A stretch of DNA of 64,000 bases from Molossus alvarezi. Taxonomy: Eukaryota; Chordata; Mammalia; Chiroptera; Molossidae. A model generated the notes under the pieces. The model was not told the DNA's origin and made no database searches. It saw nothing but the letters and a program-made list of their open reading frames with translations. The position numbers and the translations under genes were made by a program. The stretch is from contig CM073887.1 of NCBI GenBank assembly GCA_037176705.1, forward strand, positions 23,439,501 to 23,503,500, in the 5' to 3' direction. Position 1 is the first letter of the stretch; the number at the start of each line of letters is the position of its first letter. This document shows positions 10,255 through 21,695 of this stretch, piece by piece.

Positions 10255-10754
10255 GAAGAAGGAGCCCAGGATGCTTTCAAGGTTTCTGTTCTGAGCAACG
10301 AGAAGAATGGACTTGCCACCTACAGAAATGAAGAAGAAGATGAAAACCAGTAGGTTCGGGGCAGAATAGCAGGAGCTCAGCTGTGGAGGTCAAAGGTTTG
10401 AGAGTGAGTAGGGGGCAGGACAGTGGAAAGATTCAGACCAGAGATGTGACATTGGGAGCCACCAGCAGGTAGATCACCTTGAAAGCCACCAGAGGGGGAG
10501 TAGAGATGACAGTGGAGAGGTCTACGGCTTGAGCTTAGATGCATGTAGAGGTTGGGAGGATGAGAAAAGCCATCAAGAAGATTGGGAAGGAGAGGCCAGA
10601 GATACAGAGGGAGAACCAGGGTGTGCAGTAGCCTGGGAGCCAAGCGAAAGGCAACGCTCCAGTGTTTGTGAAGTGCAGAACGACAGCCATCTGGGGGAAG
10701 GCCGCCCCCTTCACCTGTGAGCGCCTCTGAAGGTCAGAGCTACCCTGGGGTTCC

Positions 10755-10835
10755 TCTTCAATCCCTCATCTGTAAAATGGTAATGACAACATCTTTCTTA
10801 AAGAGTTGTCAGAAGATTCCACGTAAAGCTTCAGA
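10755..10835 (+). repeat. MIR SINE fragment
   Basis: Sense MIR: CCCTCATCTGTAAAATGGTAATGACAACATC followed by AGAGTTGTCAGAAGATT is the classic MIR core. Confidence 0.8.
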
Positions 10836-13433
10836 ACCTACTACGTATGCATCACACACACAGGGGGCTTCATGTCCCATGTTAGTTACACCAGTGATGT
10901 CAAATCTGAATCTGGTTCTCCTTGTCTCTTATTTTTCATTTTCTCTCTCTTTCTCGTTCTTTTGTCTCTCCCTCCCTCTTCCCCCTCATCCTTCCTTCCT
11001 TCCTTTACTCTTCTTCCCCTGTGGAGAAGGAAGAACCCGGAGGGGTTACACTTCAGAGAGCATTACCTCTAGCATGGATCACAGGGTGTTGAATGTGTTT
11101 TTTTATGTTCTTTCTGAGTTTTCAGTCTTGGCCAGGATCCCCGAAGACTAAGAGCAGTAGATGTCAGGGCACCCACTGAAGAAAGGCTAAGAGATCGTGA
11201 AGCAGATTTGGTGACCCTTCGCTCACAGCCAAGGATTTCTGGGGTCCATCAGAAATCCTCGAGAGAGGCAAAAGTCAGAAGGAGAGAATTTCTTTGGAGA
11301 GCATTGTCAGGGTGCTGGGAGTTTCCCTTCCATGAAGCCAAGTGAGCCAAGGGTAACTTTCAGGGGGCTTGACATGTGTCTCTGGACGTCTGGAGACTCC
11401 AGAGTCTGAACATGTGAAGGCGAGTGGCCGCCGGAGCAGCTGCTCTGCCACAGATGGAAGACAAAGCTGCTCGCTGGAGAGCGGGATGCCCGGAGTCGCT
11501 CCCCACGCACCAGTTTCGACAGCACTGGAGCAGTCTAAATGAAAGTCATCTCGAAAGGGGCCTGGCAGAGAGGGACACTGGGTACCCCAGCAGGAGTGAG
11601 GGTAGGGGACTGCCCGATGCCAGCGGAAGTCCGAAGGGGCAACATGCGGCATTGCTCAAGTCAAGGGGAATGGGATGTCCTTGCCCTTGGACTCCAGAGC
11701 TGGTCCGCCCAGGTTCAAACCACGTTCTGCCACTTTCTAACTGTGGGTGAGTGACGGCCCCCCTCAACCTCCCCACTGGCTACCCCAGGGAGCAGGGAGT
11801 GCCAACACCCGATTGCATCCATGCGGGTCTTTCAGACTCTTTCCTCCTATCTTTTCTACCCTGAGCTCAAGCCTTGGGGTCTCGAACCAGACAGTGAACT
11901 GGAGATAAAGTTAGAAAGAGAGCAAGGGCTTCCTCCTTCTGACTAAGATGTTCCAGGCTCCCCGCCCCCCACAGCCACTGGCTCCAGTAAATTTCCCAAC
12001 CCTTGGCAGCCCATGTGGGGCAAAAGTGAGGAACTCTAAGTGGAACATACATGACAAATAAAAAGTAAAAATATGGGTAAGAGATCACATTGGGCCGGCC
12101 TGTTGCTGTCAGTGTCTGGGAGAGACTAGAAAAGCTGTAAGATCAGCTTGGGGTGCTATCAGGGTGAGGAGGACCAAGGCCACAGGTGCCCCTGTAGGAA
12201 GGAACCCCGTTACTTTCTGCTTGCAGCCAGTCATGTCGATAAACTCATTAGATAAATTCAAGTTTAAGGATTGTTTCGGAACTGGCTTTTCCAGCAATTG
12301 CGTCCAGGGCTGCCCCGTGGCCTTTGGAACCGAGAAATGTCTTTCCATCCTATTCGTCCAGGAACTCGGTAGGCAGTGGTGTTACTTTCTTCCATGACGT
12401 CCAGCCATTATTTGAAATACTGGAGTTTCAGATTTCTCTAGGAGAAACCAGGGCTTATTCTGAGACGAGAAAGTTTGGGACTCGTTGGTCTCAGTGCAAA
12501 TCACCCATGAAGACTTTAAGAACCTTTTTAGGAGTTTTGATTTTTGACAAAACCCTTTGCTGAGTTATTCCCCAAGGTATAGGGATCTTTCTGGATATGT
12601 GTAAGTGTCTTGGAAATTCTTTATTCTTGGGTGGTTTTCTAATTTTATATATTATTGCTTTGTTGTTGCTATTCGTATTTTCCCAGGAGATTCCCCCCGG
12701 GGACCTTCTAGCTAAGGTTGAAAGCTGCCCCTGAATCATGTGCCTTCCTTGCCTCTCTGTTCAGGTATCTTTCACGTTGGCAAATGACAGTCACCAGCTG
12801 TGATGGAGATGTGGTGCCCGTGCTCTAGGACGGACACAGAAGATGGTCTTCCTGCAGGACAGATGGCACCTCCGGCATCACTCAGACCGGCCATCTAAAC
12901 CCCTGTGGCTTTGGATGTGTGCCTGAGGTCAGAGGTCAAGCCAATGCATAAGTGGGCCCCTGGCCAACGTAACAGATGGGGGAGGGTGGAGATAGCCCGC
13001 GAACCACATGAGCCCGAAAGAGAGTCTGTGCACAGGGAGAGAGTGTAGCGTGTCACGATCTCCCCCCAAAGAGGCCCTGGTGCTTAAACACGAAAATGAT
13101 GGTTTACCATGGGGCTGAGGCATTTAAAGAGAGATTTCTACACATCCCCAGTCAAAGCCTTCAGGCATGGGATCGAGTGAGAGGACCCTGAGTCTCAGCC
13201 ATTATCCATATTGACCAAAACAGCTTCTCTGGGGCAGAAGCCTGGGACTTTCCATAGTCTGATCATTTTCTCTTTCCCAGCAGATTCTGAGGGTAGAATG
13301 AGCTCTCTTGGTCTGCGTGGTCCTGGGTGATCTGGATGCTGGATGATGGCCCCTGGTGGCTCTGGGCAGGACTGGGGTGGTGAGGCCTATTGCAGAAGGC
13401 AGGTTTTCGGGAATTCCCCTCTTCCTCTTCTAT
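10836..13433. other. Gene-free stretch with one MIR piece
   Basis: No gene is supported. A CT-rich tract lies at 10935-11015. A MIR fragment is at 11685-11780 (listed separately). The 144-codon frame at 10717-11151 covers that low-complexity tract and is not convincing as protein. Confidence 0.5.
11685..11780 (+). repeat. MIR SINE fragment
   Basis: CCCAGGTTCAAACCACGTTC and TGCCACTTTCTAACTGTGGG, with GTGAGTGAC after them, follow the 5' half of the MIR core in sense orientation. Confidence 0.7.
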
Positions 13434-13780
13434 TTTTAAAAATGTTTTTAGTTAAATTTATTGGGGTGACATTGGTTAATAAGATCTTATAGGTTTCAAG
13501 TGTATATTTCTATGATACAAGGTCTGTATGTTGCATTGTGTGCCCACCACCCAAAGTCAAATCATCTTCCATCACCACATTTTTCCCCCTTTTATCTTTT
13601 ACTACCCTCCCACCCCCTTCTGTCTGGTTGGCTGTGTCTATGAGTCTCTGTCTTAAATCTCACGCAAGAGTGAAATTGTATGGTTCTTTGCTTTTTCCGA
13701 CTGACCTGTTTTGCTTAGCATGATATTCTCAAGGTCCATCCATTTTTCCGGCTCCCTCTTTCTTCTGCAGAACAGTTGTG
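13434..13780 (+). repeat. L1 3'-UTR fragment
   Basis: Landmarks are TTTATTGGGGTGACATTGGT, GGTTTCAAGTGTATATTTCT, the run ending in CCACCCAAAGTCAAATCATC, and GCTTAGCATGATATTCTCAAGG. They are typical of an L1 3' region common in laurasiatherian mammals. There is no open L1 reading frame in the window. Confidence 0.75.
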
Positions 13781-15048
13781 CCATGACTACCCTGTGTGTT
13801 GTACAGATGACATGCAGGAGCTGGCTCTATCTGTGGCAGTTGGCTGGCTCTGGGTTCTGCCAGCCAAGTGTCATGGGTGCTCTTGCCGGGGACAGGGCTG
13901 GGACAGTGAAGAACATCATGTGTTGGTCTGTGGATCCAAACTTATTTTTGTTCAACAGGCAACATGCACACCTGGCCAGGGAGGTTGGAAATGGCTTCCA
14001 GTGTGTGCACTGGGGGATGCAGGAGGGGATTTCTAGGGAAAGTGGGAGGCAGTCTAGCCGAGGAGTGCAAGCAGAGTTCTGGCAGATGGAGGATGGGAAA
14101 TGGACCCATGCAGACAGCTGAGCTGGGGTGGACCTGCACGGACGGCAAAGGAGATGAGCCATGACTGGCACGTGCTCTTCCTCATCCCGGGTGACAGAGA
14201 AGGCATTGCTGAGCACACCGATGGCCAAGCTTTGCAGACTCAGTTCCATGATGGGCTGCATATCTGAGTTTGAAAGACACCACTTCCTTCATCCTAAGAA
14301 GGTGTCTTACAACGGTGTGCCACGTTCAGTAGGATCATCAAAGAACCACCTAGTAGAACAGCTGGGAAGTAGATGGGTGCCAGCGTCACAGGTGCACCCT
14401 AGCTGACTGTCACCTTCATAAAAGTGTGTGTCTATCAAAAGGTACACACATCTGACTGTTTTTTAGACATTATCCTCAGCACTTTACAGTCGTCACACAT
14501 TCAGTTCTCATAGCAACCCCATGCCATGAGTCCGCTCATCATTTGTGTTTTATAGGCGGGAGATAAGTAACTTCTGCTGGTGTGACATGGGCTCAGAGGG
14601 AAGCCCTGGCTGGAGTCCGTCCTCGCAACTGTTGGGCTTTGTTTCAGAGCCATAAAACCAGCGAATCAGCGTCGCACCTGATCTTAGGCCTTTCTGCCCT
14701 GGGAAATGGGGAGCTGCCTGTGGCCAGGGATCATGTGTGGTTCACTTTTGTTTCTCCCCAGCGAGTAACACAGTACCTGGTACGGAGTGGACACTCAGTG
14801 AAAGTGTCTTTAAAACACAACTCTTGGTGCCAAAGGCCATACCATAGTCTCCTCCATGGTATAACACTGTAGACCAAACAGCTTTCATTTTTATTGTCAC
14901 ACCGCTGCCACTCCGACTGTTTGCCACACTCCTCCCGGGGCTGTGTGCCCTTGACCCTTCCTGTATGTTTATTCTTACAGGAAGCAGCTCCTTATGAACA
15001 GCTGCTGCTGACTAGGTGTCACCAACCTCTCAGGTCTCTTTGTTCCAG
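13781..15048. other. Gene-free stretch with one MIR piece
   Basis: No gene is supported. Overlapping frames on both strands at 13711-14261 (136 and 144 codons) cannot both be real and neither shows a family signature. An antisense MIR is at 14460-14600. Confidence 0.5.
14460..14600 (-). repeat. MIR SINE fragment
   Basis: Antisense MIR: ACATTATCCTCAGCACTTTACA, then CAGTTCTCATAGCAACCCCATG and TGTTTTATAGGCGGGAGATAAGTAACTT. It is diverged but the order is correct. Confidence 0.7.
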
Positions 15049-15375
15049 CCACAGATAGCCACCCACGAATAGCCATCCACGGATAGCCACCCACGGATAG
15101 CCACCCAAGGATAACCATCCACGGATAGCCACCCACGGATAGCCACCCAAGGATAACCACCTACAGATAGCCATCCACGGATAACCACCCACAGATAGCT
15201 ATCCATGGATAACCACCCACAGATAGCCACCCAAGGATAACCACCCACGGATAGCCACCCAAGGATAACCACCCATGGATAGCCACCCAAGGATAGCTAC
15301 CCACGGATAGCCATCCACGGATAACTACCCACGGATAGCCACCCACGGATAGCCATCCACGGATAGCCACCCACA
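15049..15375. repeat. 14-bp minisatellite, about 23 copies
   Basis: The unit is close to GGATAGCCACCCAC, with variants at a few fixed positions (CCACCC or CCATCC; CACGG or CAAGG; ATAGCC or ATAACC). It spans about 327 bp without a break in phase. Because 14 is not a multiple of three, each frame cycles through a 14-residue peptide, and all three minus-strand frames stay open across it. Those frames are artefacts of the repeat. The alternation of unit variants suggests higher-order structure. Confidence 0.97.
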
Positions 15376-15796
15376 GCACAAGCAGCACATTTGCAAGTGC
15401 CTCCTCCCCCTAGATCTCTCTCCTCTGCCCCCCCCTGAAGTTGCCTAGCAACCTCTTTTTTCCCCTCTCCCCAATTCAGGTGGAGGCCATTCTTATTTTC
15501 ATCACCCATCACCAAGCCCCCAAACTCTCATCAGTGCTGTTAACCCTTTACGTCTCTCTGCCTCATTATCCCATCATCAGACTTTCCACAGACTCCATTT
15601 TCAAAACAAACTCAGCCTGACCTAGAACGCATCTGTCCTTCTCTTGTCTTTTACATCTTTATAGAAGTTTCTATACTCTATAACATCTTTTTACATTAAC
15701 CTCAAGATCAAACCAAAATGAAAAAACTATGGACTGAAATTTCCCGAGAGGTTTATTTAAGCTTCATAGAACTCTTTTTTTTCCCTCCACTTAAAA
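15376..15796. other. Gene-free stretch
   Basis: C+T-rich unique sequence. I see no gene or named repeat. Confidence 0.5.
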
Positions 15797-15811
15797 AATC
15801 AGATCACACTA

Positions 15812-15959
15812 GCCCTGGCTGGGTAGTGCAGTTGGTTAGAGCAGCGTTCCAATACACCCAGGTTGCAGGTTCGATCTCTGGTCAGGGCACATACAAGAAT
15901 CAACCAATGGGTGCATGAATCAATGGAACAACAAATGGCTGTTTCTCTCTCCCTCTTTG

Positions 15960-15998
<39 letters not shown>

Positions 15999-16010
15999 AT
16001 AAATTAAAAG
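15812..16010 (+). mobile_element. Ves-type SINE, third variant, 13-bp perfect TSD
   Basis: The head is GCCCTGGCTGGGTAGTGCAG with B box GGTTCGATCTC. The body, ATCAACCAATGGGTGCATG, leads to a (CT)n run at about 15964-15992 and a short AAATCAATAAATT tail. It lacks the GGTGAGGA tail motif. A perfect 13-bp direct repeat AATCAGATCACAC lies at 15797-15809 and 16011-16023. Confidence 0.95.
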
Positions 16011-16354
16011 AATCAGATCACACCATACACCCATCCCATCTGATACCATCACGTGGACATGCAAATGGATGGGGTATAATATATAAAAGTAACATGCAAC
16101 CTTTTCGCTTACTCTGGCACCTGTTTTTCCAGTGCCCCAGGCAGACCTGGAAGAAAGGAACACTCCTACACTCTCTCCGAGGCTCTCGGCAGCAGCGGAT
16201 GATGGCTGCAGGTCCCACTGGCCACTGTTCTGTCTGCTGCTGGCTAAGGGCACAGCCATTGGACACAGGCAAGGCAACAGATGTTGCATTTCCAACCCAA
16301 CTTCTGTTACAGAGAAAGGGGTTCCCTGGAAAGTAGAGGGAGACTCATCCCTTC

Positions 16355-16615
16355 ATTTTTTTTTTTTTTTTTTTTTATCCTCACCTGAGGACATTTTTGC
16401 ATTTATCTTCAGATAGAGTGGGATGGAGAAGGGAGGAAGAGAGAGAGAGAGAAACATCGATGTGAGAGAGACACATCGACTGGTTGCCACCCACACGACC
16501 CCAACCGGGGCTGGGGACAAACTGCCACCGAGGTACGTGCTGTTAGCGGGAACCAAACCTGGGACTCTCTGGTCTGTGGGCTGACACTGTAACCGATGAG
16601 CCAAACCAGCCAGGG
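16355..16615 (-). mobile_element. Ves-type SINE, full length, 11-bp TSD with one mismatch
   Basis: It has a long T tract, TATCCTCACCTGAGGACA, a GA-rich middle, ACATCGATGTGAGAGAG and a final CCAGCCAGGG. The direct repeats are CTCATCCCTTC (16344-16354) and CTCGTCCCTTC (16616-16626). Confidence 0.93.
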
Positions 16616-16626
16616 CTCGTCCCTTC

Positions 16627-17904
16627 TTATAGTGGGCGTTTCCTTGGCCCCAGCCCTAAGTTTTGGTGCACACATGTGTGTCCCTCAGTCCCTGACTCTG
16701 GACTGTGCTGCATCTACCACTCAGAGAAAAGTGCAGCCGGTCCCACCATGCTGCTCTCAGGAGGAGGAAGCATGCAGGAATGAGCTGGGGGGCTCTACTC
16801 CACCCAGAACACCAGCAGGTACCCCTCCGCCTTCTACAGCCCACAACCCGTACCCCCACAGAGACACGTTGCTACAGGATAATCGGACTCAAAAGAACAA
16901 AAGTGCCGTGACGGTCCCCAGTGCTGCCCGATATTGAAAACAATCCTCAAACACACATCTCCAGCCCGGGGCGGCCTCCCAGGGACCTCAACAATCGGAT
17001 CAGAGCATCTGGGGGAGGGCACTGAGCTCAAGGACGGCCCAGCCCGGCGGGCCTTCGCCCTGCGTCAGGAGGAGGCGGTTTCAGGCTGCTCAGGATCGCC
17101 ATGTGGTCATTTAGGTTGCTCACCACACAGCCTGCCCAGCCACGTGGGCAGCTCGGGACCTTTGAAAGCTCATTGCTATTCCGTCGCGGGGAGTGTCCCT
17201 TACTTCTCCACCTTCATCCTCCCATCTTTCTCTCTCCTGAATATCTGTTCTACCTAAACAAGTAGTCACTGTTACAACTACATTTGCATCATATTGGACT
17301 TTATATTCATTAATCAAACAAACAAACAAACAAACAAACTCTGACCTGTATCTTTTCTCTTCACTGAGGGCTGGTTTTCTGGTAAAGGGGGAGGGGCTGC
17401 AGTCGGGTCCAAGCCCCACCTCCCCCTTCCCTGGCCGAATCCAGACTCTGGGTTGTCTTGCTCCGTTGGGTGCACAGCCCTAGGTCTACAGTTGGGCCTG
17501 GCCGTGGAAGAGTAGAGTGGGCAGGTGGGAGACGCCGGATGTCAGGTCCAAGGGGACCCGCACAATTTAATAAGAGTCTTTATCTGAACTCCCTGTGCCC
17601 TGGCAGTTTCACTAAACTAGTTATTTCTCCTTTATCTCGTAGGCTCAGAAGACTGAGTTCTGTTGAAATCACTGCCACCACCCATGGCAGGGGTGCTGGA
17701 GGACACAGACGAGCCGGGCAGAGTAGCGGGCACACGGGTTCATGTCCCCGAGTTAATGCTTCTCTACGGCTTTTCATTCCTGCGGAATTTCTTTCAAGGT
17801 GTCATGTGCTGAGCTTTGGTGAAAACTTTTCTAAATGGAACAAGACTGAAGGAGAAATGTCTTGTCACCCTTGGGAAAGGAAGGCAGAATATTAGTTTTA
17901 TATA
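16627..17904. other. Gene-free stretch, with an AAAC microsatellite
   Basis: G+C-rich sequence with no supported gene. A (CAAA)n run of about six units lies at 17315-17339. The 145-codon frame at 17458-17895 shows no domain features. Confidence 0.5.
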
Positions 17905-18140
17905 ATGGTTATATTGATAATAATCACTACCATTGCCAGAGTGCTAGCTCAAATCTAGGCACTTAATAAAGGCTTGACATGAATTTTCTCACTAGGTTCT
18001 TTCAACAACACCATGAATTAGGTATTGTTACTTTTCCCATTTTACAGATGAGAAAACTGAGGCTCAAAGAGACTAAGCAACCTCTTTTGACTGGTGATAA
18101 GATGTCAGAGCCCAAATGCCTTCCAAGTGACCTAAAGTTA
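17905..18140 (-). repeat. MIR SINE, long copy
   Basis: Antisense MIR, well preserved: CTAGGCACTTAATAAAGG, CAACAACACCATGAATTAGG, then CCCATTTTACAGATGAGAAAA and GAGGCTCAAAGAGACTAAGCAACC. Confidence 0.9.
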
Positions 18141-19059
18141 ACTTCAATAATTCATTCTGCTCTGAAGTAATTCCTTTCCTAAAGCAGAAAAAATCACATC
18201 CAGTGAAGGAAACATCAAGAAACACCGTTAATTACTCATGTAGGCAGCAACAGCTTGGAATTATACCTCCTTAGACACTTCAAGCCCTCTGGTGACTGGT
18301 AGATTGTTAACACACCTTCTCCCCTTTTTTCTCAGCCCCCTGGAGCACGAATGCCTGATTCCTGTAGAGGATGCTCCCTTGACCCGGCTGTCGCCCATGT
18401 CTCTTTCCAGTTTGCAGACTGGTGGTGGAGTGATGGCCGCCAGGTCGATGTGAAGAAATGGGTTAGCTTCGTTTGCTGCCACCGCTGATGCTCCCGGCCC
18501 TGCCAGCGGGCCCGGCAGCTGCTTCCAGCTGCAGTCGCCTGGGGTCGTGGTCTCAGAGCAGCATTTCCGGAGCACGATGTGAACTGTGCGGTCTGGGTAG
18601 CTTACTCCGAGGGCAGGACACAGAGCTATGGTCAAAGGAAAGGAAGTCCTCCATAAGCAGATTTTGCTCAGAATAGGGAGAAATAGAACCACCACACTCT
18701 CCAAACAACAAGAGTCCTCTGGGCCTGAAACGAGCACTGTGGTCCAACCATTACATTTGGGGTCAGACTCTTCGTGGCAATTTGCTGTCCTCCCCAGAGC
18801 GCCCCATGCAGGTGTGCAGGTCGAACACTGGGCAGCCTGGGGAGCACCATTAAGAGCTTCGTAGATATAGAAGACATGTGTATTCGTTGTAACACTTCTG
18901 GCATTTATTAACACAGTATCTTGACGAAGGTGTGCATTGTTCTAATTCATACAAAGATGCCATATGGGCAAGTGATGACTTTAATTACTCTTCTCGGTGA
19001 CAAAGGCAGATGGCTCTAGGGCAGGGAAACCCTGAAGTGGGGACAGCGGTAGACAGGAC
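18141..19059. other. Gene-free stretch with a 217-codon minus-strand open frame
   Basis: The frame at 18261-18914 (minus) is the longest in the window outside SINEs. Its translation is Cys-, Ser- and Pro-rich with no signal peptide, membrane segment or family motif that I recognise. Other frames overlap it on both strands. A frame of this length is expected roughly 0.2 times by chance in a window of this size, so I do not call it a gene. Confidence 0.5.
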
Positions 19060-19232
19060 ATCTATGTGGAGAGGCAAAAGTGCACCTGGGTTTGAAACCT
19101 GCTTTGCCATTTACCAGCTGTGACTCTGCATAAGTCCCCTAACTTCTGAGTCTCCGTTTTTAATCTATATTTCATGGGTACAATAGTAGTACCAATATTG
19201 CAGGTCTGTTGTTCAGATTAAGAATATACATG
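19060..19232 (+). repeat. MIR SINE, interrupted by a Ves SINE
   Basis: Sense MIR: GGTTTGAAACCTGCTTTGCC, ATTTACCAGCTGTGACTCTG, ATAAGTCCCCTAACTTCTGAG. MIR-like text (CTATGTTAGGCACTTGAGAG) resumes near 19640, so the SINE at 19233 and a short extra segment lie inside one MIR. Confidence 0.75.
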
Positions 19233-19480
19233 GCCCTGGCCGGTTTGGCTCAATGGTTAGAGCGTCAGCCTGCAGTCCAGAGAGACCTGGGTTCGGTTCC
19301 TGCTAAGGGCATGTACCTCGATTGCAGTTTGTCCCCGGCCCTGGTTGGCTGTGCGGGTGGCAGCCACTTGATGTGTCCCTTTCACGTTGATGTTTCTCTC
19401 TCTCTCTTCCTCTCTCTCCCTCCCACTCTACCTGAACACAAAAAATGGAAAAATGCCCTCGGGTGAGGATAAAAAAAAAA
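19233..19480 (+). mobile_element. Ves-type SINE, full length, 13-bp perfect TSD
   Basis: It begins GCCCTGGCCGGTTTGGCTCA, has GGTTCGGTTCCTGCTAAGG, a CT-rich middle, and ends GAAAAATGCCCTCGGGTGAG plus poly-A. The duplication AAGAATATACATG is at 19220-19232 and 19481-19493. A third copy of the same 13 bp lies at 19564-19576 (see findings). Confidence 0.96.
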
Positions 19481-19493
19481 AAGAATATACATG

Positions 19494-21067
19494 TATGACA
19501 AAAGCACCAAGAAATGAAATGAAATAAAAACAACCTGTAATCCCTCCACCATGCACACATAAAAAGAATATACATGTTTGTATGCATGTGTGTGTGTCAG
19601 GATATCTATTTTTTATCTATTATCTATCTATCAACCTGGCCTATGTTAGGCACTTGAGAGATTACAGCTGTTATTATTATAAACCAGAAGAGTCCAAGTT
19701 GAGACCAAGATTCTTGGTTGGCAACATGCCATAGCAGTTCCGCTCGTGTTTCCCTCCTACTGCCCAAATAAGAAAATGACTTTCAGGTAATGAAATTGGT
19801 CAAGGAATTCAGTGTAACATCACGGTTATGTATGATCAATAGCCAGAATACCAAGATACCAACATCAGATACCAAGACTAAAGGTTTTAGAGCACGCTTT
19901 GTTTGCAATGATGAAATCATGTTGGGTTGCAAGAAGAAAACGAATGGAAGATGGTAGGATTCTGAGCTGGTATACATATTCACTTATTCTTTCTTCGACC
20001 AATTGCTGACTCCATAGTGAGCACTGGACTAGACGCTGTGGAAGCTGAAGAGAAGGTTAGTATAGGTTAGGATAAGATAACAAATAGATCAGAATAGAAA
20101 ATAGCACAAACGATAGAAGATTATATCTTTCTCATGTAAGTGTTGTGAGAGTGTGCTCAGGTGGAGGGCACACCCATCTGTGAGTTCCTTTCATCTGCGG
20201 CTTCTTCATGTCTGGAAATCACCTTATCATCTACAATTAGCCAAATTAAGGGGAAAGAGCACAGAGGAGCAAGTGCGGAGACTTTTTATGGGCCAGACAG
20301 GGAGTGGCCCGCATCATTTCTGCTCACATTCCACTGGAGAGAACAGAACCACGTGGCCATTCCTAACCACAAGAGAGGCTGGGAAATAGGACTCAGCTCT
20401 GTGCCCATGAAGGAGACAACAAATACTGCTGAGCGGTTAGTGACGACTTTCCCAGCAGGACGATCCCAGGTGGCGGGGCCATGCCCTGAGATGACTGAGA
20501 ATAGCTGGACATGGAAAAAGAACTTTTGAACAAACTATGATTAGAAATGGGGGGGAGGGGCAGTGCTGAGTTCTGAACAGAGTCCCTGGGAAGACTGCAA
20601 AGTGAAGAAGCAAAGGATGCCAGCTTCTGCAAAGGGAGCTGGCAGACACAAACGGGCCTATCTTTATCTGTGTACAGGGTAAAACATACTGCCAACCACC
20701 CAGGGAGAGTGTCACTATCAGTGGTGCTGTTTTCTGGCACTCGGGATACCTTCCTGACCTACATCAGACTGGTCCTAACCAAGCTCAAGTTGCTCAACCT
20801 TAGTCTTGCTGAATATAGGTCAACTGTGTGCTCTCTAGGGGGAGAGGGGACTCATGACATTGGAGAGGAGCTCCATGGGGGAAATGGATGTGATAAAAGA
20901 CAGGTGTGTAGGAGCTTAAGGCCTCTGATCACCCCTCTTCAGTTCACATGGAAAACTCTTGGCTCACCTAGATCTGAATTCTGATCCTTACAACAGACTT
21001 GTGGATGTGTAGAGAGAGAACCCCCAAGTCTCCCACCCCAGGGAGTCTAAACACTCAAGGGACCAGT
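19494..21067. other. Gene-free stretch with a TATC microsatellite and an L2 hint
   Basis: A degraded (TATC)n tract is at about 19602-19632. An antisense L2 3'-end piece is likely at 19978-20045 (CTTATTCTTTCTTCGACC, GTGAGCACTGGACTAGACGC). No gene is supported. The repeat at 20190-20460 is listed separately. Confidence 0.5.
20190..20460. repeat. Unassigned medium-reiterated repeat, copy 2
   Basis: The core CATCATTTCTGCTCACATTC, ACGTGGCCATTCCTAACC and GAGGCTGGGAAATAGGA parallels the block at 2046-2505 in the same order and strand. The two copies are diverged. The family is not identified by eye. Confidence 0.45.
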
Positions 21068-21546
21068 GAATGTGAGGCTGGAATAATGGCTCCCTTGAAA
21101 AGTTCATATTAAATAGCAGGGGTGCTGGGATAGTCAGTCTCATTATATTACATTCTATAAGACTTCATCATATCCAATAGGAGAGAGATTCTCCCACTGG
21201 GTTTGAAGAAGTGAGCTGCCATATTGTGAGAGAGCCACATGACTAGGACCCAAGGAAGGCCTCTAATTGCTGAGATGGACCCCTGACTAATAGTCAGCAA
21301 GGAAACAGGGCCCTTAGCCCTATAATTGAAAGGAGCCAAATTGTTCTAGCAACATGTGAGCTTGGAAGAGAACCCCAAGCCTTACATGAGATTGCAGCCT
21401 TTGCCAACCCCTTGATTGAGAGCAGAGAACCCAGCCAACTTGTGCCTGGGCTCCTGGTACACAGACATTTTGATAGAATACATATATGCTGTTTTAAGCT
21501 GTTACATCTGTGGTAATTTGTTACATGGACATAGAAAACTAACAGA
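21068..21546 (+). repeat. Solitary LTR, MaLR-like (ERVL-related)
   Basis: It starts TGTGAGGCTGG. It ends with the typical MaLR-type order GTTTTAAGCTGTTACATC, GGTAATTTGTTACATGG, then AAAACTAACA. There is no internal retroviral sequence beside it, so it is a solitary, inactive relic. The subfamily was not determined and the 5' boundary is approximate. Confidence 0.65.
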
Positions 21547-21549
21547 GGT

Positions 21550-21695
21550 ACTTGAGTAAGTCACTTAACTTTCCTGAGCCTCCAGTGTCGTTGTTGTTAA
21601 TCTCTAAAATGGGCATTCTTTTTAGATTTATCATGAGAATCACATGAGATAACACATCTAAAAGTGTTTTATAAATTACTGAGGTACCAACACCA
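21550..21695 (+). repeat. MIR SINE
   Basis: Sense MIR: GAGTAAGTCACTTAACTTTCC, then TCTCTAAAATGGGCATTC and ATCACATGAGATAACACATC. It lies directly after the LTR. Confidence 0.85.

Larger units (their letters stand above)
9596..10720 (-). repeat. LINE-2 (L2), long antisense copy including RT-region remnant
   Basis: The plus strand reads the reverse complement of L2 over about 1.1 kb: AAGGTGACATTTCAG, GGTCTGACTCACATTT, CAGGCGAGGCGGTGGTG, GATTCTGGATACACTG, then AAGGTTTCTGTTCTGAGCAAC and on toward the reverse-transcriptase C-terminal region (about 10430-10640). The reading frame is destroyed. A CpG-rich patch near 9685-9780 lies inside it and is not a promoter island. A Ves SINE with a microsatellite tail interrupts it at 10086-10254. 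Confidence 0.75.

Noticed and set aside
14601..14640. GCCCTGGCTGG motif resembling a Ves SINE start
   Set aside because: No A/B-box spacing, CT core or tail follows; coincidental match.
15049..15375. Direct repeats considered as a CRISPR array
   Set aside because: Units are contiguous with no unique spacers, and the genome is mammalian; it is a minisatellite.
15030..15515. Open frames with repeating GGYPWVAIRGWLSV-like peptide
   Set aside because: Produced by the 14-bp minisatellite, which leaves all three minus frames open; not a repeat protein gene.
18261..18914. 217-codon minus-strand open frame
   Set aside because: Longest non-SINE frame, but no domain, signal or splice context; overlapped by frames on both strands; such a length has a chance expectation of roughly 0.2 in this window.
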